Both the position numbers and the translations under genes were made by a program. Shown piece by piece: positions 13,701 through 22,055 of a DNA stretch of 64,000 nucleotides (positions are counted from its first letter, which is position 1; each line of letters begins with the position of its first letter). The notes under the pieces are model-generated. The model made no database searches, was not told the origin of the DNA, and saw nothing but the letters and a program-made list of their open reading frames with translations. The DNA is from Anolis sagrei (lineage: Eukaryota; Chordata; Lepidosauria; Squamata; Anolidae): the NCBI RefSeq assembly GCF_037176765.1, contig NC_090023.1, positions 98,379,366 through 98,443,365 on the forward strand. The letters are read 5' to 3'.

Positions 13701-16700
13701 TTCCCTAGGTGTTTCCTCACACCTGCAATAGGCTTGCCCTCAAAGGTATTGCAATTTCAGCATTTGGTATTTAGAATGAAACAAGAACAAAAGAGTATAA
13801 CTGTAGCAACTCTGAAGTCGTCCCAGAGCTTGAAAAGATTTTTAAAAATAGCTTTCAGAATCCCCAGTCCTCACGCTCAAGGGGATTATCAGAGCTTTAA
13901 TCCAAAAAGTAACATTTTCCCTCTTCCATGAATTCTCCTTTACCAGCAATGAACACCAGATACTGTTTGCTTACAATTACCAATATACCCAGTTATATTC
14001 TCCAATTGCCTTGAAAACAAATCTATGAAAAGAGGATAGAATGGGTTCTATGACAGGGGGTACACTTGTTCTTCTGAAACATAAGTTCAATTCTTATCTA
14101 TCTCACCTTATAGCATCTGTCAGATAGTGCCAGCACAGATAGATGGTTTTGGAGTAGTACATCAGATTATGATACTGGGACTTTGAACCTGATCTGGTGA
14201 GGTAGAGATTTGATATTTCAGTGTTTCCATAAAAAGCTTAAAAAGAAAAAAAGGGAAACCAAAATTAAATACCATGATGACAATCCACAAAGAAGAATAG
14301 ATTTAGGACCTCATCATATGAGTCATTTGTAGTGTCGTGGGATGTTTTTGCCTCAGTTGAGCCACGGAGCCCCACACTGCCTATCAGATTATGCTAGCTC
14401 ACTTCCAGTGGGGCTCCCTTTTCCATTGCAAATCATGAGGCCAGCACAGGGGGAGTCACCCCACAGGACCTCATCTATGTGATGTGGTCCTTAGACATAT
14501 CCTTTGCCTACAACAGGACAATTTTTGATATCCTCTTGACAGAGATCTGTGCTGAGCCCATTCATACCGAATCCAGATTCAGAACACCTATTCAGCTGTC
14601 AATCCTACAAAATTACTAGTTAGTGTTGATTTTTTATCATTTCTGATCACCTTTCTTTTCAGGACATCTTCTGGACACACGTCAAACTTATGAAAAATGT
14701 GGTTAAAATTTTAAAATCCCAATCAAAAAATTGCAGGAAGCCCATTCCCATTTTCTTTATTTTTTAAAAAAGGGAGTGGACTAGATCAGGGGTCTTTTAT
14801 GCCTGCTTTACAAACATAATTGCTTTTCCTAGAAGCCCTCATAACTATTTTCCTTTTTACCACAAAAAATAATTAAAATAAATTACCCCTGTATGAGGAT
14901 TTTGCATATTTCACAACTGCTCTGATTTGATTAATTCTCTGTTGTCCCATTATTTTAGCTGCTTTTAAAATGTGCCAATTTTCTTCCTCCTTCCACTTTC
15001 TCACTTTGTCCTCAGCTTACACTAACTGCTGCAACTTTAATTCAAAGTGCAAATGTAATTAGCACTCTATTAACTAAGCACAGGAGAGGAGATTCCATCT
15101 GAACATTAGGAAGAACTTCCTGACTGTGAGGGCCGTTCAGCAGTGGAACTCTCTGCCCCGGAGTGTGGTGGAGGCTCCTTCTTTGGAAGCTTTTAAGCTG
15201 AGGCTGGATGGCCATCTGTCAGGGGTGATTTGAATGCAATATTCCTGCTTCTTGGCAGGGGGTTGGACTGGATGGCCCATGAGGTCTCTTCCAACTCTTT
15301 GATTCTATGATTCTATGAAAGAGGAAGAATGATAGCAGAATCTGTACCTTCTCCATAAGCTTAGGCAAATGCAGATTTTCCTAACTTGTGCGTTCTTTTG
15401 CTATCTTGCCCACACTGTAGTGCTGCTTGACTAAACAAGGTGCACTTTTCACCCATGTTCTAGGACAATTAGCACCATTTTGATGTAGCACAATATAGTG
15501 ACCTGATGTAGAGTAGTTGATAGTGTTACCTCCTTCCTGTTTTATGTCTACTCTCAGGAGCTTCAATCCAACACAGGCATCCAAAAGCCTCTCCATTCCA
15601 CGAATGCTGCTGCCTAGCCGCTCTGCAATGGTCTTTGTCGACAGTGTCTCCTTTGACTCTCTCAGGAGATCAAAAATCCCCATCTCACAGGCAGTGAACA
15701 TCACCTAAAGGCAAAGGCAGGAATTAAAGATGCTAACCAGGCGAGAGCACACAGCCATGTGTGATATATTTTCACTGGAAAGCCAGACAATGGAACCAGT
15801 GCTTACAGAACTGTGATTAAGCTTTAATGTAGCAAAGAATATTGCTGGTACATGTTGAGTATATTCCTTAGCCAAATGCTTAAGACCAAAAGTATTTTAG
15901 ATTTCTGAATATTTATTTACTCATTTTGGAAAACCTGTATTGACATGAGATATCTTAGAGATGGAACCCAAGTCTGAACATTATATTCATTTATATGTCA
16001 GATACAACAGGTTATACACAACATCTTTGATAGCTGTGTGCATGAAACAAAATTTGTGTACTCACAGAAAACAAAAATGTCACCCTCTCAGGCCAAAGAT
16101 TTATCAGCATTTTGGATTTAGGCATTCCAGACAAAGATGCTCAAACTGTATATGATGGTTTAAAGTGTAAATCTACATCTCTCTTGCAAATGTTTGGTGT
16201 TGCTCTTTTCTGAGTGATTCTAACATAATAAATGATTTTAACATACTAAAGAGTTTTGGATTTTTCTACCCAAACTCCTTAGTATGTTAAAATCACAACT
16301 GCAAGCAAATGTCCTCATGATGATTTCTAAAACCGATATTAGAGAAGACATTTCTAGCATGAGTTGAATTATCTGTGGATATACATATTGTTGAGTTGCT
16401 GTGAGTTTTCTGGGATGTATGGCCATGTTCTAGAAACATTATCTCCTGAAGTTTCACCCACATCTATGGCAGGCATTCTCAGAGGTTGTGAGGGACCTCT
16501 CAGAAGTTGTGAGAAACCTCACAACGCCTGCCATAGATGTGGGCGAAATGTCAAGAGAGAATACTTCTGGAACATGGCCATATAGCCCAGAAAATTCACA
16601 GCAACCCAGAGATTCTGGCCATGAAAGCCTTTGACAACGCATTGTTGCTGTTATGTGCCTTCAAACTGTTTTTTGTTTTGTTTTTTTCTTGATTAGTCTG

Positions 16701-17588
16701 TTATTTTATGGTTTTGACTAAGGCAAACCTGTCACAAAGTTTTCTGAGACTAAAAGTGTGTGGCTTGCCCAAGCATATATACCAACAGAGATGTTCTGGG
16801 AAAGAGCCATCATATGACTCTGGAGACCAGGATTTGAAATCTCTGCTCAGCCATGAAACTCACTGGATGACCATGGGAAAGTCACAATCTCTTTCAGCCT
16901 GAGAAGAGGCAATGACAAATCTATTTTGAACAAATATTGCAACAACACAACAAAAAAACCCAACAACCCCGTGATAGGCTTGCCTTATGGTCACCATAAG
17001 TTTGAAATGACATAAAGACACACAATTCCAACAGAACACCAATATTCTTGAAGGGTAAAAGGCTAGCTGCTAAGCTGGAGACAGTATCAAAACCAATTCA
17101 AAGGCATAAACTACTGAACACTTATGGAATCTTATACTACATGTTTTTAAAAAAAATGCTAGAAAGTCCCAAATAATTTGAATTTAAAATGTAAATATTA
17201 AAATAGCAAACATTTTTCTTGCCTATCAGATTTTTAAGTTTAGATTTCTTTTCGTAGAATCAGATCCCTATTCTGTTAATAGGGATCTTGAACCAACAGA
17301 GATTTTGGATTTCCTAAGGCATGTGTCTTAAATTAGTTATGCTGATAATGCTTTTAGATCTAACAGTATCTATTGCAACATTTGCTGCCAATATCTGTTT
17401 TTCAAGCCATTTCAAAAGGTAGGTTAAAAGGTTCTCCCTTTGCCAATAATATATACAATTTCAACAGAGTAACACAGCCATAATAAAAGAATAATATTTT
17501 TGGGATATTGCATTACCTTTGATATTAAAAATCCATTCTGGTACTGAATTAGGATGTGCGGATATTCAAGGTCTTCTGTGGAGTTCAT
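4490..17588 (-). CDS. ASMT: Acetylserotonin O-methyltransferase, complete 8-exon gene
   Basis: ASMT transfers a methyl group from S-adenosylmethionine to N-acetylserotonin, the last step of melatonin synthesis, in the cytosol of pineal and retinal cells. Coding exons on the minus strand are 17588-17517, 15704-15530, 14236-14107, 10600-10532, 9530-9412, 7791-7651, 6730-6608 and 4701-4490. Every junction has AG/GT borders and all phases close, giving 346 codons against 345 in human. Residues 1-120 form the dimerisation half (MNSTEDLEYP..., then TACEMGIFDLL). The SAM-binding glycine loop DLGGGAGAL is at about 186-194. The catalytic HDWAD motif puts the catalytic His at about 256 (human 255). The protein ends YDAILGRK, close to human YDAILARK. 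No stop or frameshift was seen and the exon set matches the core human gene without the LINE-derived alternative exon, so it looks functional. A paralogue (ASMTL-type) is less likely because there is no Maf domain. Confidence 0.96.
6608..6730 (-). CDS. ASMT: ASMT coding exon 7 (catalytic exon)
   Basis: Acceptor aatacag|GAGATT and donor CCTG|gtatgt, 123 nt. Encodes GDFFKDPIPEADLYILARIL then HDWADDKCVQLLTKVQKVCKP. HDW is the catalytic His-Asp pair of plant/animal O-methyltransferases. Confidence 0.95.
7651..7791 (-). CDS. ASMT: ASMT coding exon 6
   Basis: Acceptor tgaaaag|GAGGTG and donor CATGAAG|gtaaat, 141 nt. It begins with the rest of the glycine loop (GGAGALAHECISLYP) and carries CTVTIFDLSKVVETAKKHF, whose acidic residue after beta-2 is expected to bind the SAM ribose. 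Confidence 0.95.
7868..7922. repeat. (GT)n / G-rich low complexity tract
   Basis: Interrupted TG repeats followed by a G-rich run, in ASMT intron 5 just beyond exon 6. Confidence 0.9.
8449..8583. mobile_element. Short hAT MITE
   Basis: A 135-bp near-perfect palindrome starting CAATGGTTCTCAACCTGTGG and ending with its mirror, ...GGTTGAGAACCACTG. The interior arms are 'aactcccagaaatccc' and 'ggatttctgggagtt'. Flanks gtctaaat and gtctagag are an imperfect 8-bp duplication. The termini are hAT-type (CAGTGGTTCTCAACC class). It sits in ASMT intron 5. Confidence 0.85.
9090..9143 (+). mobile_element. LINE 3' tail (L2/CR1-like)
   Basis: 'cccgccttgagctg' followed by 'gtgggtaataaataaataaata'. This is the typical 3' terminus of reptile L2/CR1-like LINEs, cut short on its 5' side. 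Confidence 0.6.
9412..9530 (-). CDS. ASMT: ASMT coding exon 5
   Basis: Acceptor ctgtag|GTCAGA and donor TTGGAG|gtaaaa, 119 nt. Encodes SEEEMIKFMYGLNATWSICG, then RDVLAAFNLSPFTVIYDLG. It ends within the SAM-binding glycine motif. Confidence 0.95.
10532..10600 (-). CDS. ASMT: ASMT coding exon 4
   Basis: A 69-nt exon with acceptor cttaag|GGAGG and donor TACAG|gtaagg. Encodes REGKNQYERAFGISSK then DVFEALYR, matching human REGRNQYLETFGVPAEELFTAIYR. Confidence 0.93.
10810..10912 (-). repeat. Palindromic repeat family, single arm
   Basis: One arm of the family seen whole at 16387-16641, 38694-39296 and 62921-63136: 'gggttgtaggtttttctggg', 'ctatatggccatgttctgga' and 'cctgacgtttcgcctgcatc'. On the minus strand it contains the hammerhead-like core described under findings. 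It lies in ASMT intron 3 next to exon 4. Confidence 0.85.
11560..12340. repeat. Probable old interspersed repeat, unclassified
   Basis: The stretch containing 'cagctgagaatcatcaat'-like text and 'gaaccaacagggcactttca', then 'gtcatccaccgtggcaacca', reads like a widespread amniote repeat of LINE origin. I cannot name the family from sequence alone, and no usable frame persists. It is in ASMT intron 3. Confidence 0.4.
12614..13428. mobile_element. Non-autonomous hAT element with GC-rich cargo
   Basis: An 815-bp element starting TAGGCCTGGGCGGTTTCG and ending ...TTGTTACCCAGGCCTA, flanked by an exact 8-bp duplication (caataaac at 12606-12613 and 13429-13436). AT-rich ends enclose a very different GC-rich core (about 12785-13200) with a (GAG)n tract and about 2.5 copies of a 62-63-bp tandem unit. 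A second copy with the same ends but another interior is at 28016-28488. It is in ASMT intron 3. Confidence 0.88.
12838..12880. repeat. (GAG)n trinucleotide tract
   Basis: About 13 GAG units inside the hAT cargo. They create a poly-Glu open frame that I do not consider a gene. Confidence 0.9.
14107..14236 (-). CDS. ASMT: ASMT coding exon 3
   Basis: Acceptor ttaag|CTTTTT and donor ATAAG|gtgaga, 130 nt. It encodes FYGNTEISNLYLTRSGSKSQ and then YHNLMYYSKTIYLCWHYLTD, which aligns with human FYRNTELSSDYLTT and the YMGRTSYRCWGHLAD stretch. Confidence 0.93.
15085..15318 (+). mobile_element. CR1 LINE 3' end
   Basis: Reads 'gaacattaggaagaacttcc', then 'cagtggaactctctgcc', then 'ggttggactggatggccc', and ends in repeated 'gattctatgattctatga'. 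The octamer tail marks the true 3' end of CR1. It is in ASMT intron 2, 212 bp from exon 2. Confidence 0.85.
15530..15704 (-). CDS. ASMT: ASMT coding exon 2
   Basis: Acceptor cctttag|GTGATG and donor GGAG|gtaaca. Encodes VMFTACEMGIFDLLRES... to ...LKLLRVDIKQEG, the winged-helix-like dimerisation domain. It is 175 nt. The open frame runs on past the donor, but that extension does not resemble ASMT. Confidence 0.95.
16387..16641. repeat. Palindromic repeat family, two-armed copy
   Basis: Two arms face each other: 'gttgagttgctgtgagtttt' on the left and 'aaaattcacagcaaccca' on the right. The centre has 'ctatggcaggcattctcaga' against 'cctgccatagatgtgggcga'. Same family as 10810, 32330, 38694 and 62921. 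It is in ASMT intron 1. Confidence 0.85.
16800..17020 (+). mobile_element. MIR-like CORE-SINE
   Basis: 'actggatgaccatgggaaag' followed by 'tcacaatctctttcagcctg' is the CORE region of MIR-type SINEs, followed by a 'gtcaccataagtttgaaatg' tail. Diverged, so old. Confidence 0.65.
17517..17588 (-). CDS. ASMT: ASMT coding exon 1
   Basis: Encodes MNSTEDLEYPHILIQYQNGFLISK, matching the human start MGSSEDQAYRLLNDYANGFMVSQ. The ATG is at 17588-17586 and the donor reads AAAG|gtaatg. The exon is 72 nt and ends in phase 0. It is too short to be found by an ORF-length filter. Confidence 0.92.
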
Positions 17589-17680
17589 TTTTCTGCGCTG
17601 ATCTGTGAGAAATCCCCTTTCCCCTCTTCATTTAAATAAGCCTCTTTTGCTTGCGGGCATAGATCATTCTGCGTAGTCCA
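17589..17680 (-). promoter_or_regulatory. ASMT: Probable ASMT 5' flank with TATA-like box
   Basis: Reading on minus, an AT-rich TTATTTAAAT box lies about 40-50 bp before the ATG, with a GGGGAAAGGGGATTT stretch between. The box position suits a TATA element for a short 5' UTR. I do not see a consensus photoreceptor/pineal TAATCC (CRX/OTX) site in these bases. Confidence 0.35.
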
Positions 17681-18224
17681 ATTTAACTAGACTAATGCCA
17701 TTTCAAACACATGTTTTGTTTTCTAACACATGTACTGATACAGACCCTCTTTGCTACAAAAACTTGCTGTCGTGAGTTCACAGATGGAAATGGACTGCTT
17801 GGATGGCATATGTCAGAAGAAAGGATAACAGAATTATTGTATATACATATTGGGTTAGATTTAGAGTTAGTCATGTGTTGGAATGGTCTTGCCATGGAAA
17901 TGGGCAATTCAGTCATGTATGAGTCTCATTGGTTTGGACAGGGGCAGCTGGTGGCTCCCCCATTGCAAGGCAGTGACTCCCTGGTTTGCATTCGGTCTTC
18001 CAGCAGCTGCTCTTGAGTTGAAAAAAAGCCCCCACCCACCCAAAAACTGTCAAACCTCTAAATGGACAATGTCAGAGCTCCTATACAACCTAGAATGTTC
18101 ATAATGGTAGCATTAAAATCTAGGTTAGATTCCCTCTCACCCTCATAATGACAAATCCACTGTCTTCTGCCAAGTGTTGATACAGATATACATGCAACTC
18201 CTAGAATAATTCCATTAGCGTTGC
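17681..18224. other. Intergenic DNA upstream of ASMT
   Basis: No gene recognised. Part of it may be ASMT 5' regulatory sequence. The open frame 17711-18016 has no recognisable motif. Confidence 0.4.
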
Positions 18225-18770
18225 TTCTGAAAAATCCTGCAAATCTCTTGGGAAGACAGACAAACAAATGTCAGCATGCTGGAAGAAGCAAAGGCCATCA
18301 GCACTGAAGCAATGGTCCTCCACTATCAGCTCCGCTGCACTGGTCACGTTATCCGAATGCCCAATCACCCCCCCCCCCCCCAAGCAGTTACTCTACTCTG
18401 AACTCAAGAATGGAAAATGGAATGTTAGAGGACAGGAAAAGAGATTTAAAGATGAGCTCAAAGCCAACCTTAAAAACTGTGGCATAGACACAGAGAACTG
18501 GGAAGCCCTGGTCCTTGAGCGCTCCAGCTGGAGGTCAGCTGTGACCAGCAATGCTGTAGAATTTGAAAAGGTGTGAATGAAGGGTGAACAGGAGAAACGT
18601 GCCAAGAGGAAGGCACACCAAGCCAACCCTGACCAGTTCCACCTGGAAACCAATGTTCTCACTGCGGGAGAACACGCGGATCAAGAATAGGGCTCCACAG
18701 CCACCTACAGACCTACCACCAAGACACCAAATTTGGAAGACAATCATCCTCAAACTACAAGGGATTGCCT
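18225..18770 (+). mobile_element. Non-LTR retrotransposon C-terminal fragment
   Basis: Translates to MLEEAKAISTEAMVLHYQL, RCTGHVIRMPNH, KQLLYSELKNG, RFKDELKANLKNCGIDTENW and EALVLERSSWRSAVTS. This LRWxGHxxRM...LPKxLLYxxL...KRxKDxLKxxL...Wxxxxx(E/D)RxxWR pattern is the region after the reverse transcriptase in RTE/CR1-like LINEs; I cannot fix the clade. A C-run interrupts the frame near 18368. A related copy in reverse orientation is at 20514-20891. Confidence 0.7.
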
Positions 18771-19789
18771 AAGTAAGTAAAGTAAGATGAAGCTATAGTT
18801 GTATGTGCAACCAGGCTGGTTGATATCGTCTTCCCTGGGCTCTGCCTTCTTCCAAGAGTCCCATGAAAATGTTGCTATAAAGAAGATAAGGAAGCTGCTG
18901 AATTGGAGAACGTGGAATGGGGAACAGAGGAAATTCTTGATAATATGAAACAAGTTCTGCTAATTCTCTCACAACAGGTGCCCCCATCCAATTTCCATCC
19001 TTTACCCACTGTCACTCAGAAGTTGCCTAACCCCATGTCTTATATACAGAGGGTCTATGGTTGGGGAAAAGCCAATCCGCTTTGCCCAAAATGCATAAAA
19101 GTTTGTTTTTAAGAGCAGTTCTGGTTTTGCCAGTCTGCTTCCACCTCTTAAAGAAACACATTGATGATCCAGTCTCTGAAATCTGTTTTAGATTCCTCGG
19201 ATCTCAAAATGCTGTCCTATTTCCAGTTCCTGGATTCCCTTTTTAAAAAATTGAAACTGTTAGTCTAGGGCATTTTTTTCAGGGTTTTTTAAAATAGAAA
19301 AGTCTTATTACTGAATTATTTTTATTATGTACTTGTTGTTTGCCACAAGGAAGCTCTTTTCATTTAGTGCATTTTGTATATGTATTGATGCTTGTGTGTA
19401 CAATAAAATTGCCCTTTATAAATCAGGATGTGAATGTGGGACCTGCCTCCTTGGAGACACTGCTGTCAAAATTCAATTATCCCTTACAGGAATGAGTACT
19501 CAGAACATTTACCTTCAGAGCTAATGTAGTAACACACATCTTTTCTCCACTTCTGTAAGGGATGGAGAAGCTTTGGAACCTGGAATCATCAACTGAAACT
19601 GAATAGTGTGTTATCCAGGGCAGTTAAATGGAAGTACATCTTTACATAGCATGTAACTAAAATGTGGAATTCATTGTCAAATTGGATTATTCTAATAAAG
19701 GAAAAATCCTGGAAGATGGTGCCATTGGTAGCTACGAGTTAGGATGGCTGTTTGCCACCTCCATTATTTAAGCTAGTATTCCTTGAGGT

Positions 19790-20513
19790 ATTTGTTATTA
19801 TGGAGAATGAAATGCAGGATGATGGAACAGAGAGCATGCTGATCAAATTTGTAGATGATACCAAATTGGAAGGGTGGCTGATAACCCTGAGAACAGTATT
19901 AGAATTCAAAATTACTTCAACAGATTAGAGAGAGGGGCCAAAATTAACAAAACGATTAAAAGAGGAAAATGTAATATACTCAAGTAGAAAAAAATAAAAT
20001 GCACAAATATAGAATGGCTTGAAAATAGTTTACGTGAAAGAGATCTAGGAGTCTTAGTAGACCATAAGCTAAACATGAGTCAACAGTGTGATGCGGCAGC
20101 TAAAAATGTGATGCCAGGCTGCACTAAAAGGGATATAGTGTTTAGATTGAGGGAAGTCATGGTTGCACTCTTTTCTGCTTTTGTCAGACATCATCTGGAA
20201 CATCGTGTCTAGTTCTGGGCACAATTCAAGAAGGATATTGACAAGATAGTACATGTCCAGAGGTTTAAAAAATGGCCAAAGGTCTGGAAGTTAAGCACTA
20301 TGAGGAGTGGCTTAGGGGGCTAGGGAGTGTTTATCTCAGAGAAGTTTAAAAGGGAACATGATAGCCATGTTTAAATATTTAAAAGGATGTCACATTGAGG
20401 AGGAGGTAAGCTTGTTTTCTTCTGCTCTAGGACTAGGTTATGGAGCAATAGATTTAAACTAAAGGAAATGATATTCCAAATCTAGGAAGAACTTCCTACC
20501 AGTAAGATTTGTC
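19790..20513 (+). mobile_element. CR1 LINE ORF2 3' part
   Basis: Broken translation includes LIKFVDDTKLE (degenerate RT FADDTKLG box) and ERDLGVLVDHKLNMSQQCDA, both diagnostic of CR1 ORF2. It stops at 'acttcctaccagtaag', where a second element was inserted, and resumes at 20892. Diverged and non-functional. Confidence 0.85.
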
Positions 20514-20891
20514 TTCCTCTTGACACGTTTCTCCCTTTCGCTCTTCATTTGTGCCTCTTTGTATTCTACAGCACTGTTGGTAACAGCTGACCTCCAGTTA
20601 CAATGTTTAAGAGCTAGGGATTCTTAATTCTCCATGCCACAATTTTTAAGGTTGGCTTTAAGCCCATCTTTAAATCTCTTTTCCTGTCCACCAACATTCG
20701 GTTTTCCATTCTTGAATTGGGAGTATAATAACTGTTTTGGGAGACAGTGATCAGGCATTTGGACAATATGGCCAGTCCAGCGGAGTTGATGGCAGAGGAT
20801 TATCATTTCAATGGTGGTGGTCTTTGCTTCTTCCAGAACGTTGGCATTTGTCTGTCTGTCTTCCCAAGAGATTTGCAGGATTTTTGGAGGC
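20514..20891 (-). mobile_element. Non-LTR fragment inserted in CR1
   Basis: On minus it encodes KILQISWEDRQTNANVLEEA, KTTTIEMIILCHQLRWTGHI and LPKQLLYSQFKNGKPNVGGQ, the same family as 18225-18770. It interrupts the CR1. 'cagtaag' occurs at both borders (about 20507 and 20899), consistent with a target duplication. Confidence 0.75.
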
Positions 20892-21077
20892 AATGCTGAT
20901 GACAGTAAGAGCTGTTCAGCAGTGGAATATGCTGCCTTGGAACGTGGTGGCGTTTCCTTCTCAGGCTTCTAGACAGAGATCAGATGGACATCTGCTGGGT
21001 GTTTTGATTGTGTGTTCCTGAATGGCAGGGGGTTGGACTGAATGGCCTTTATGGTCTCTTCCAGCTATGATTCTAGG
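20892..21077 (+). mobile_element. CR1 LINE 3' end, resumed
   Basis: Continues with 'gagctgttcagcagtggaat', then 'ggttggactgaatggcct' and 'cttccagctatgattcta', the CR1 3' end. Together with 19790-20513 it forms one older element split by a younger one. Confidence 0.85.
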
Positions 21078-21331
21078 GTGCAACCAGACTTAAATCCTCT
21101 TGGCAAGCTTTCAATTGGAACCGATTGGTTACTGTGTAAACAAGCCTTTTGTCTTATCCAATACGGCCCTTCCTATACTCTTTTAAGCAGTAAATAGGGT
21201 TAGTTTGTGGGGTTAGCGTAGCCTTACAAACAAACCTATTAGTCTACTGATTCCTGATTATGACCCAGTGGTTAAGCTACTGTGCTATTATGAATTTTCC
21301 TTTTTTAATTTGCTGTTGCTATCAGTCTCTT

Positions 21332-21661
21332 GGGGCCCCCGGTGGTGCAGTGGGTTAAACCGCTGAGCTGCTGCACTTGCTGATCGAAAGATTGGAAATT
21401 CGAATCTGGGGAGCAGGCTTAGTTCCTGCCGTTAGCCCCAGCTTCTGACAACATAGCAGTTCGAAAACATGCAAATGTGAGTAGATCAATAGGCTTCTGC
21501 AGGATGGTAATGGTGCTCCATGCAGTCATGCCAGCCACATAACCTCCAGTGTTGTCTATGGACAACGCTGGCTCTTCAGTTTAGAAATGGAGATGAGCAC
21601 CCACCCCCACCCCATAGTTGGACTCAACTAGACTTAATGTCAGGGGAAACCTTTACCTTTA
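21332..21661 (+). mobile_element. Sauria-type SINE, full length
   Basis: The tRNA-derived head has 'ggtggtgcagtgggttaaac' (A box region) and 'gaaattcgaatctgg' (B box). The body includes 'cagttcgaaaacatgcaaat' and 'catgcagtcatgccagcca', ending in 'aaacctttacctttac'. A 13-bp duplication (ctatcagtctctt) flanks it at 21319-21331 and 21662-21674. Pol III-transcribed and mobilised by LINE machinery in lizards. Confidence 0.93.
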
Positions 21662-21884
21662 CTATCAGTCTCTTAAGTTGCCATGGGCAATTCACACTTT
21701 ATTAGTTTCACTTTCCAGAAATATAATGGGGAGCAGAGGGATAATAAAACTGAGTCAACCTATAGAGCTGTTGTAAGGATAAAATGCAAGAAATGCATTT
21801 TATAGAATGTAATCAGTGTCCTTAACACTGGAAATCACTATATAAATTTTAACCCTACAACACACACGTTTCTAGCTGTTGTAG

Positions 21885-22055
21885 ATAGAACAAGAGTATG
21901 GAATTAGAGACCAGGCTTTGATTCTTGGCTCAGCAATGGAAACCCACTCTGTGGTCTTGGGCATGTCACACACATCTCAGCATCAGAAAACTTTGTGATA
22001 GATTCACCATAGGGTCACCATAAATCAGAGATGACTTCAAGGCAAACAATAGGGG
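21885..22055 (+). mobile_element. MIR-like CORE-SINE
   Basis: 'ggtcttgggcatgtcacaca' and 'agggtcaccataaatcagag' match the family seen at 16800-17020. Diverged. Confidence 0.6.

Noticed and set aside
15381-15529. In-frame extension of ASMT exon 2
   Set aside because: It lies past a good donor, does not resemble ASMT, and the next exon's phase fits the donor at 15530.
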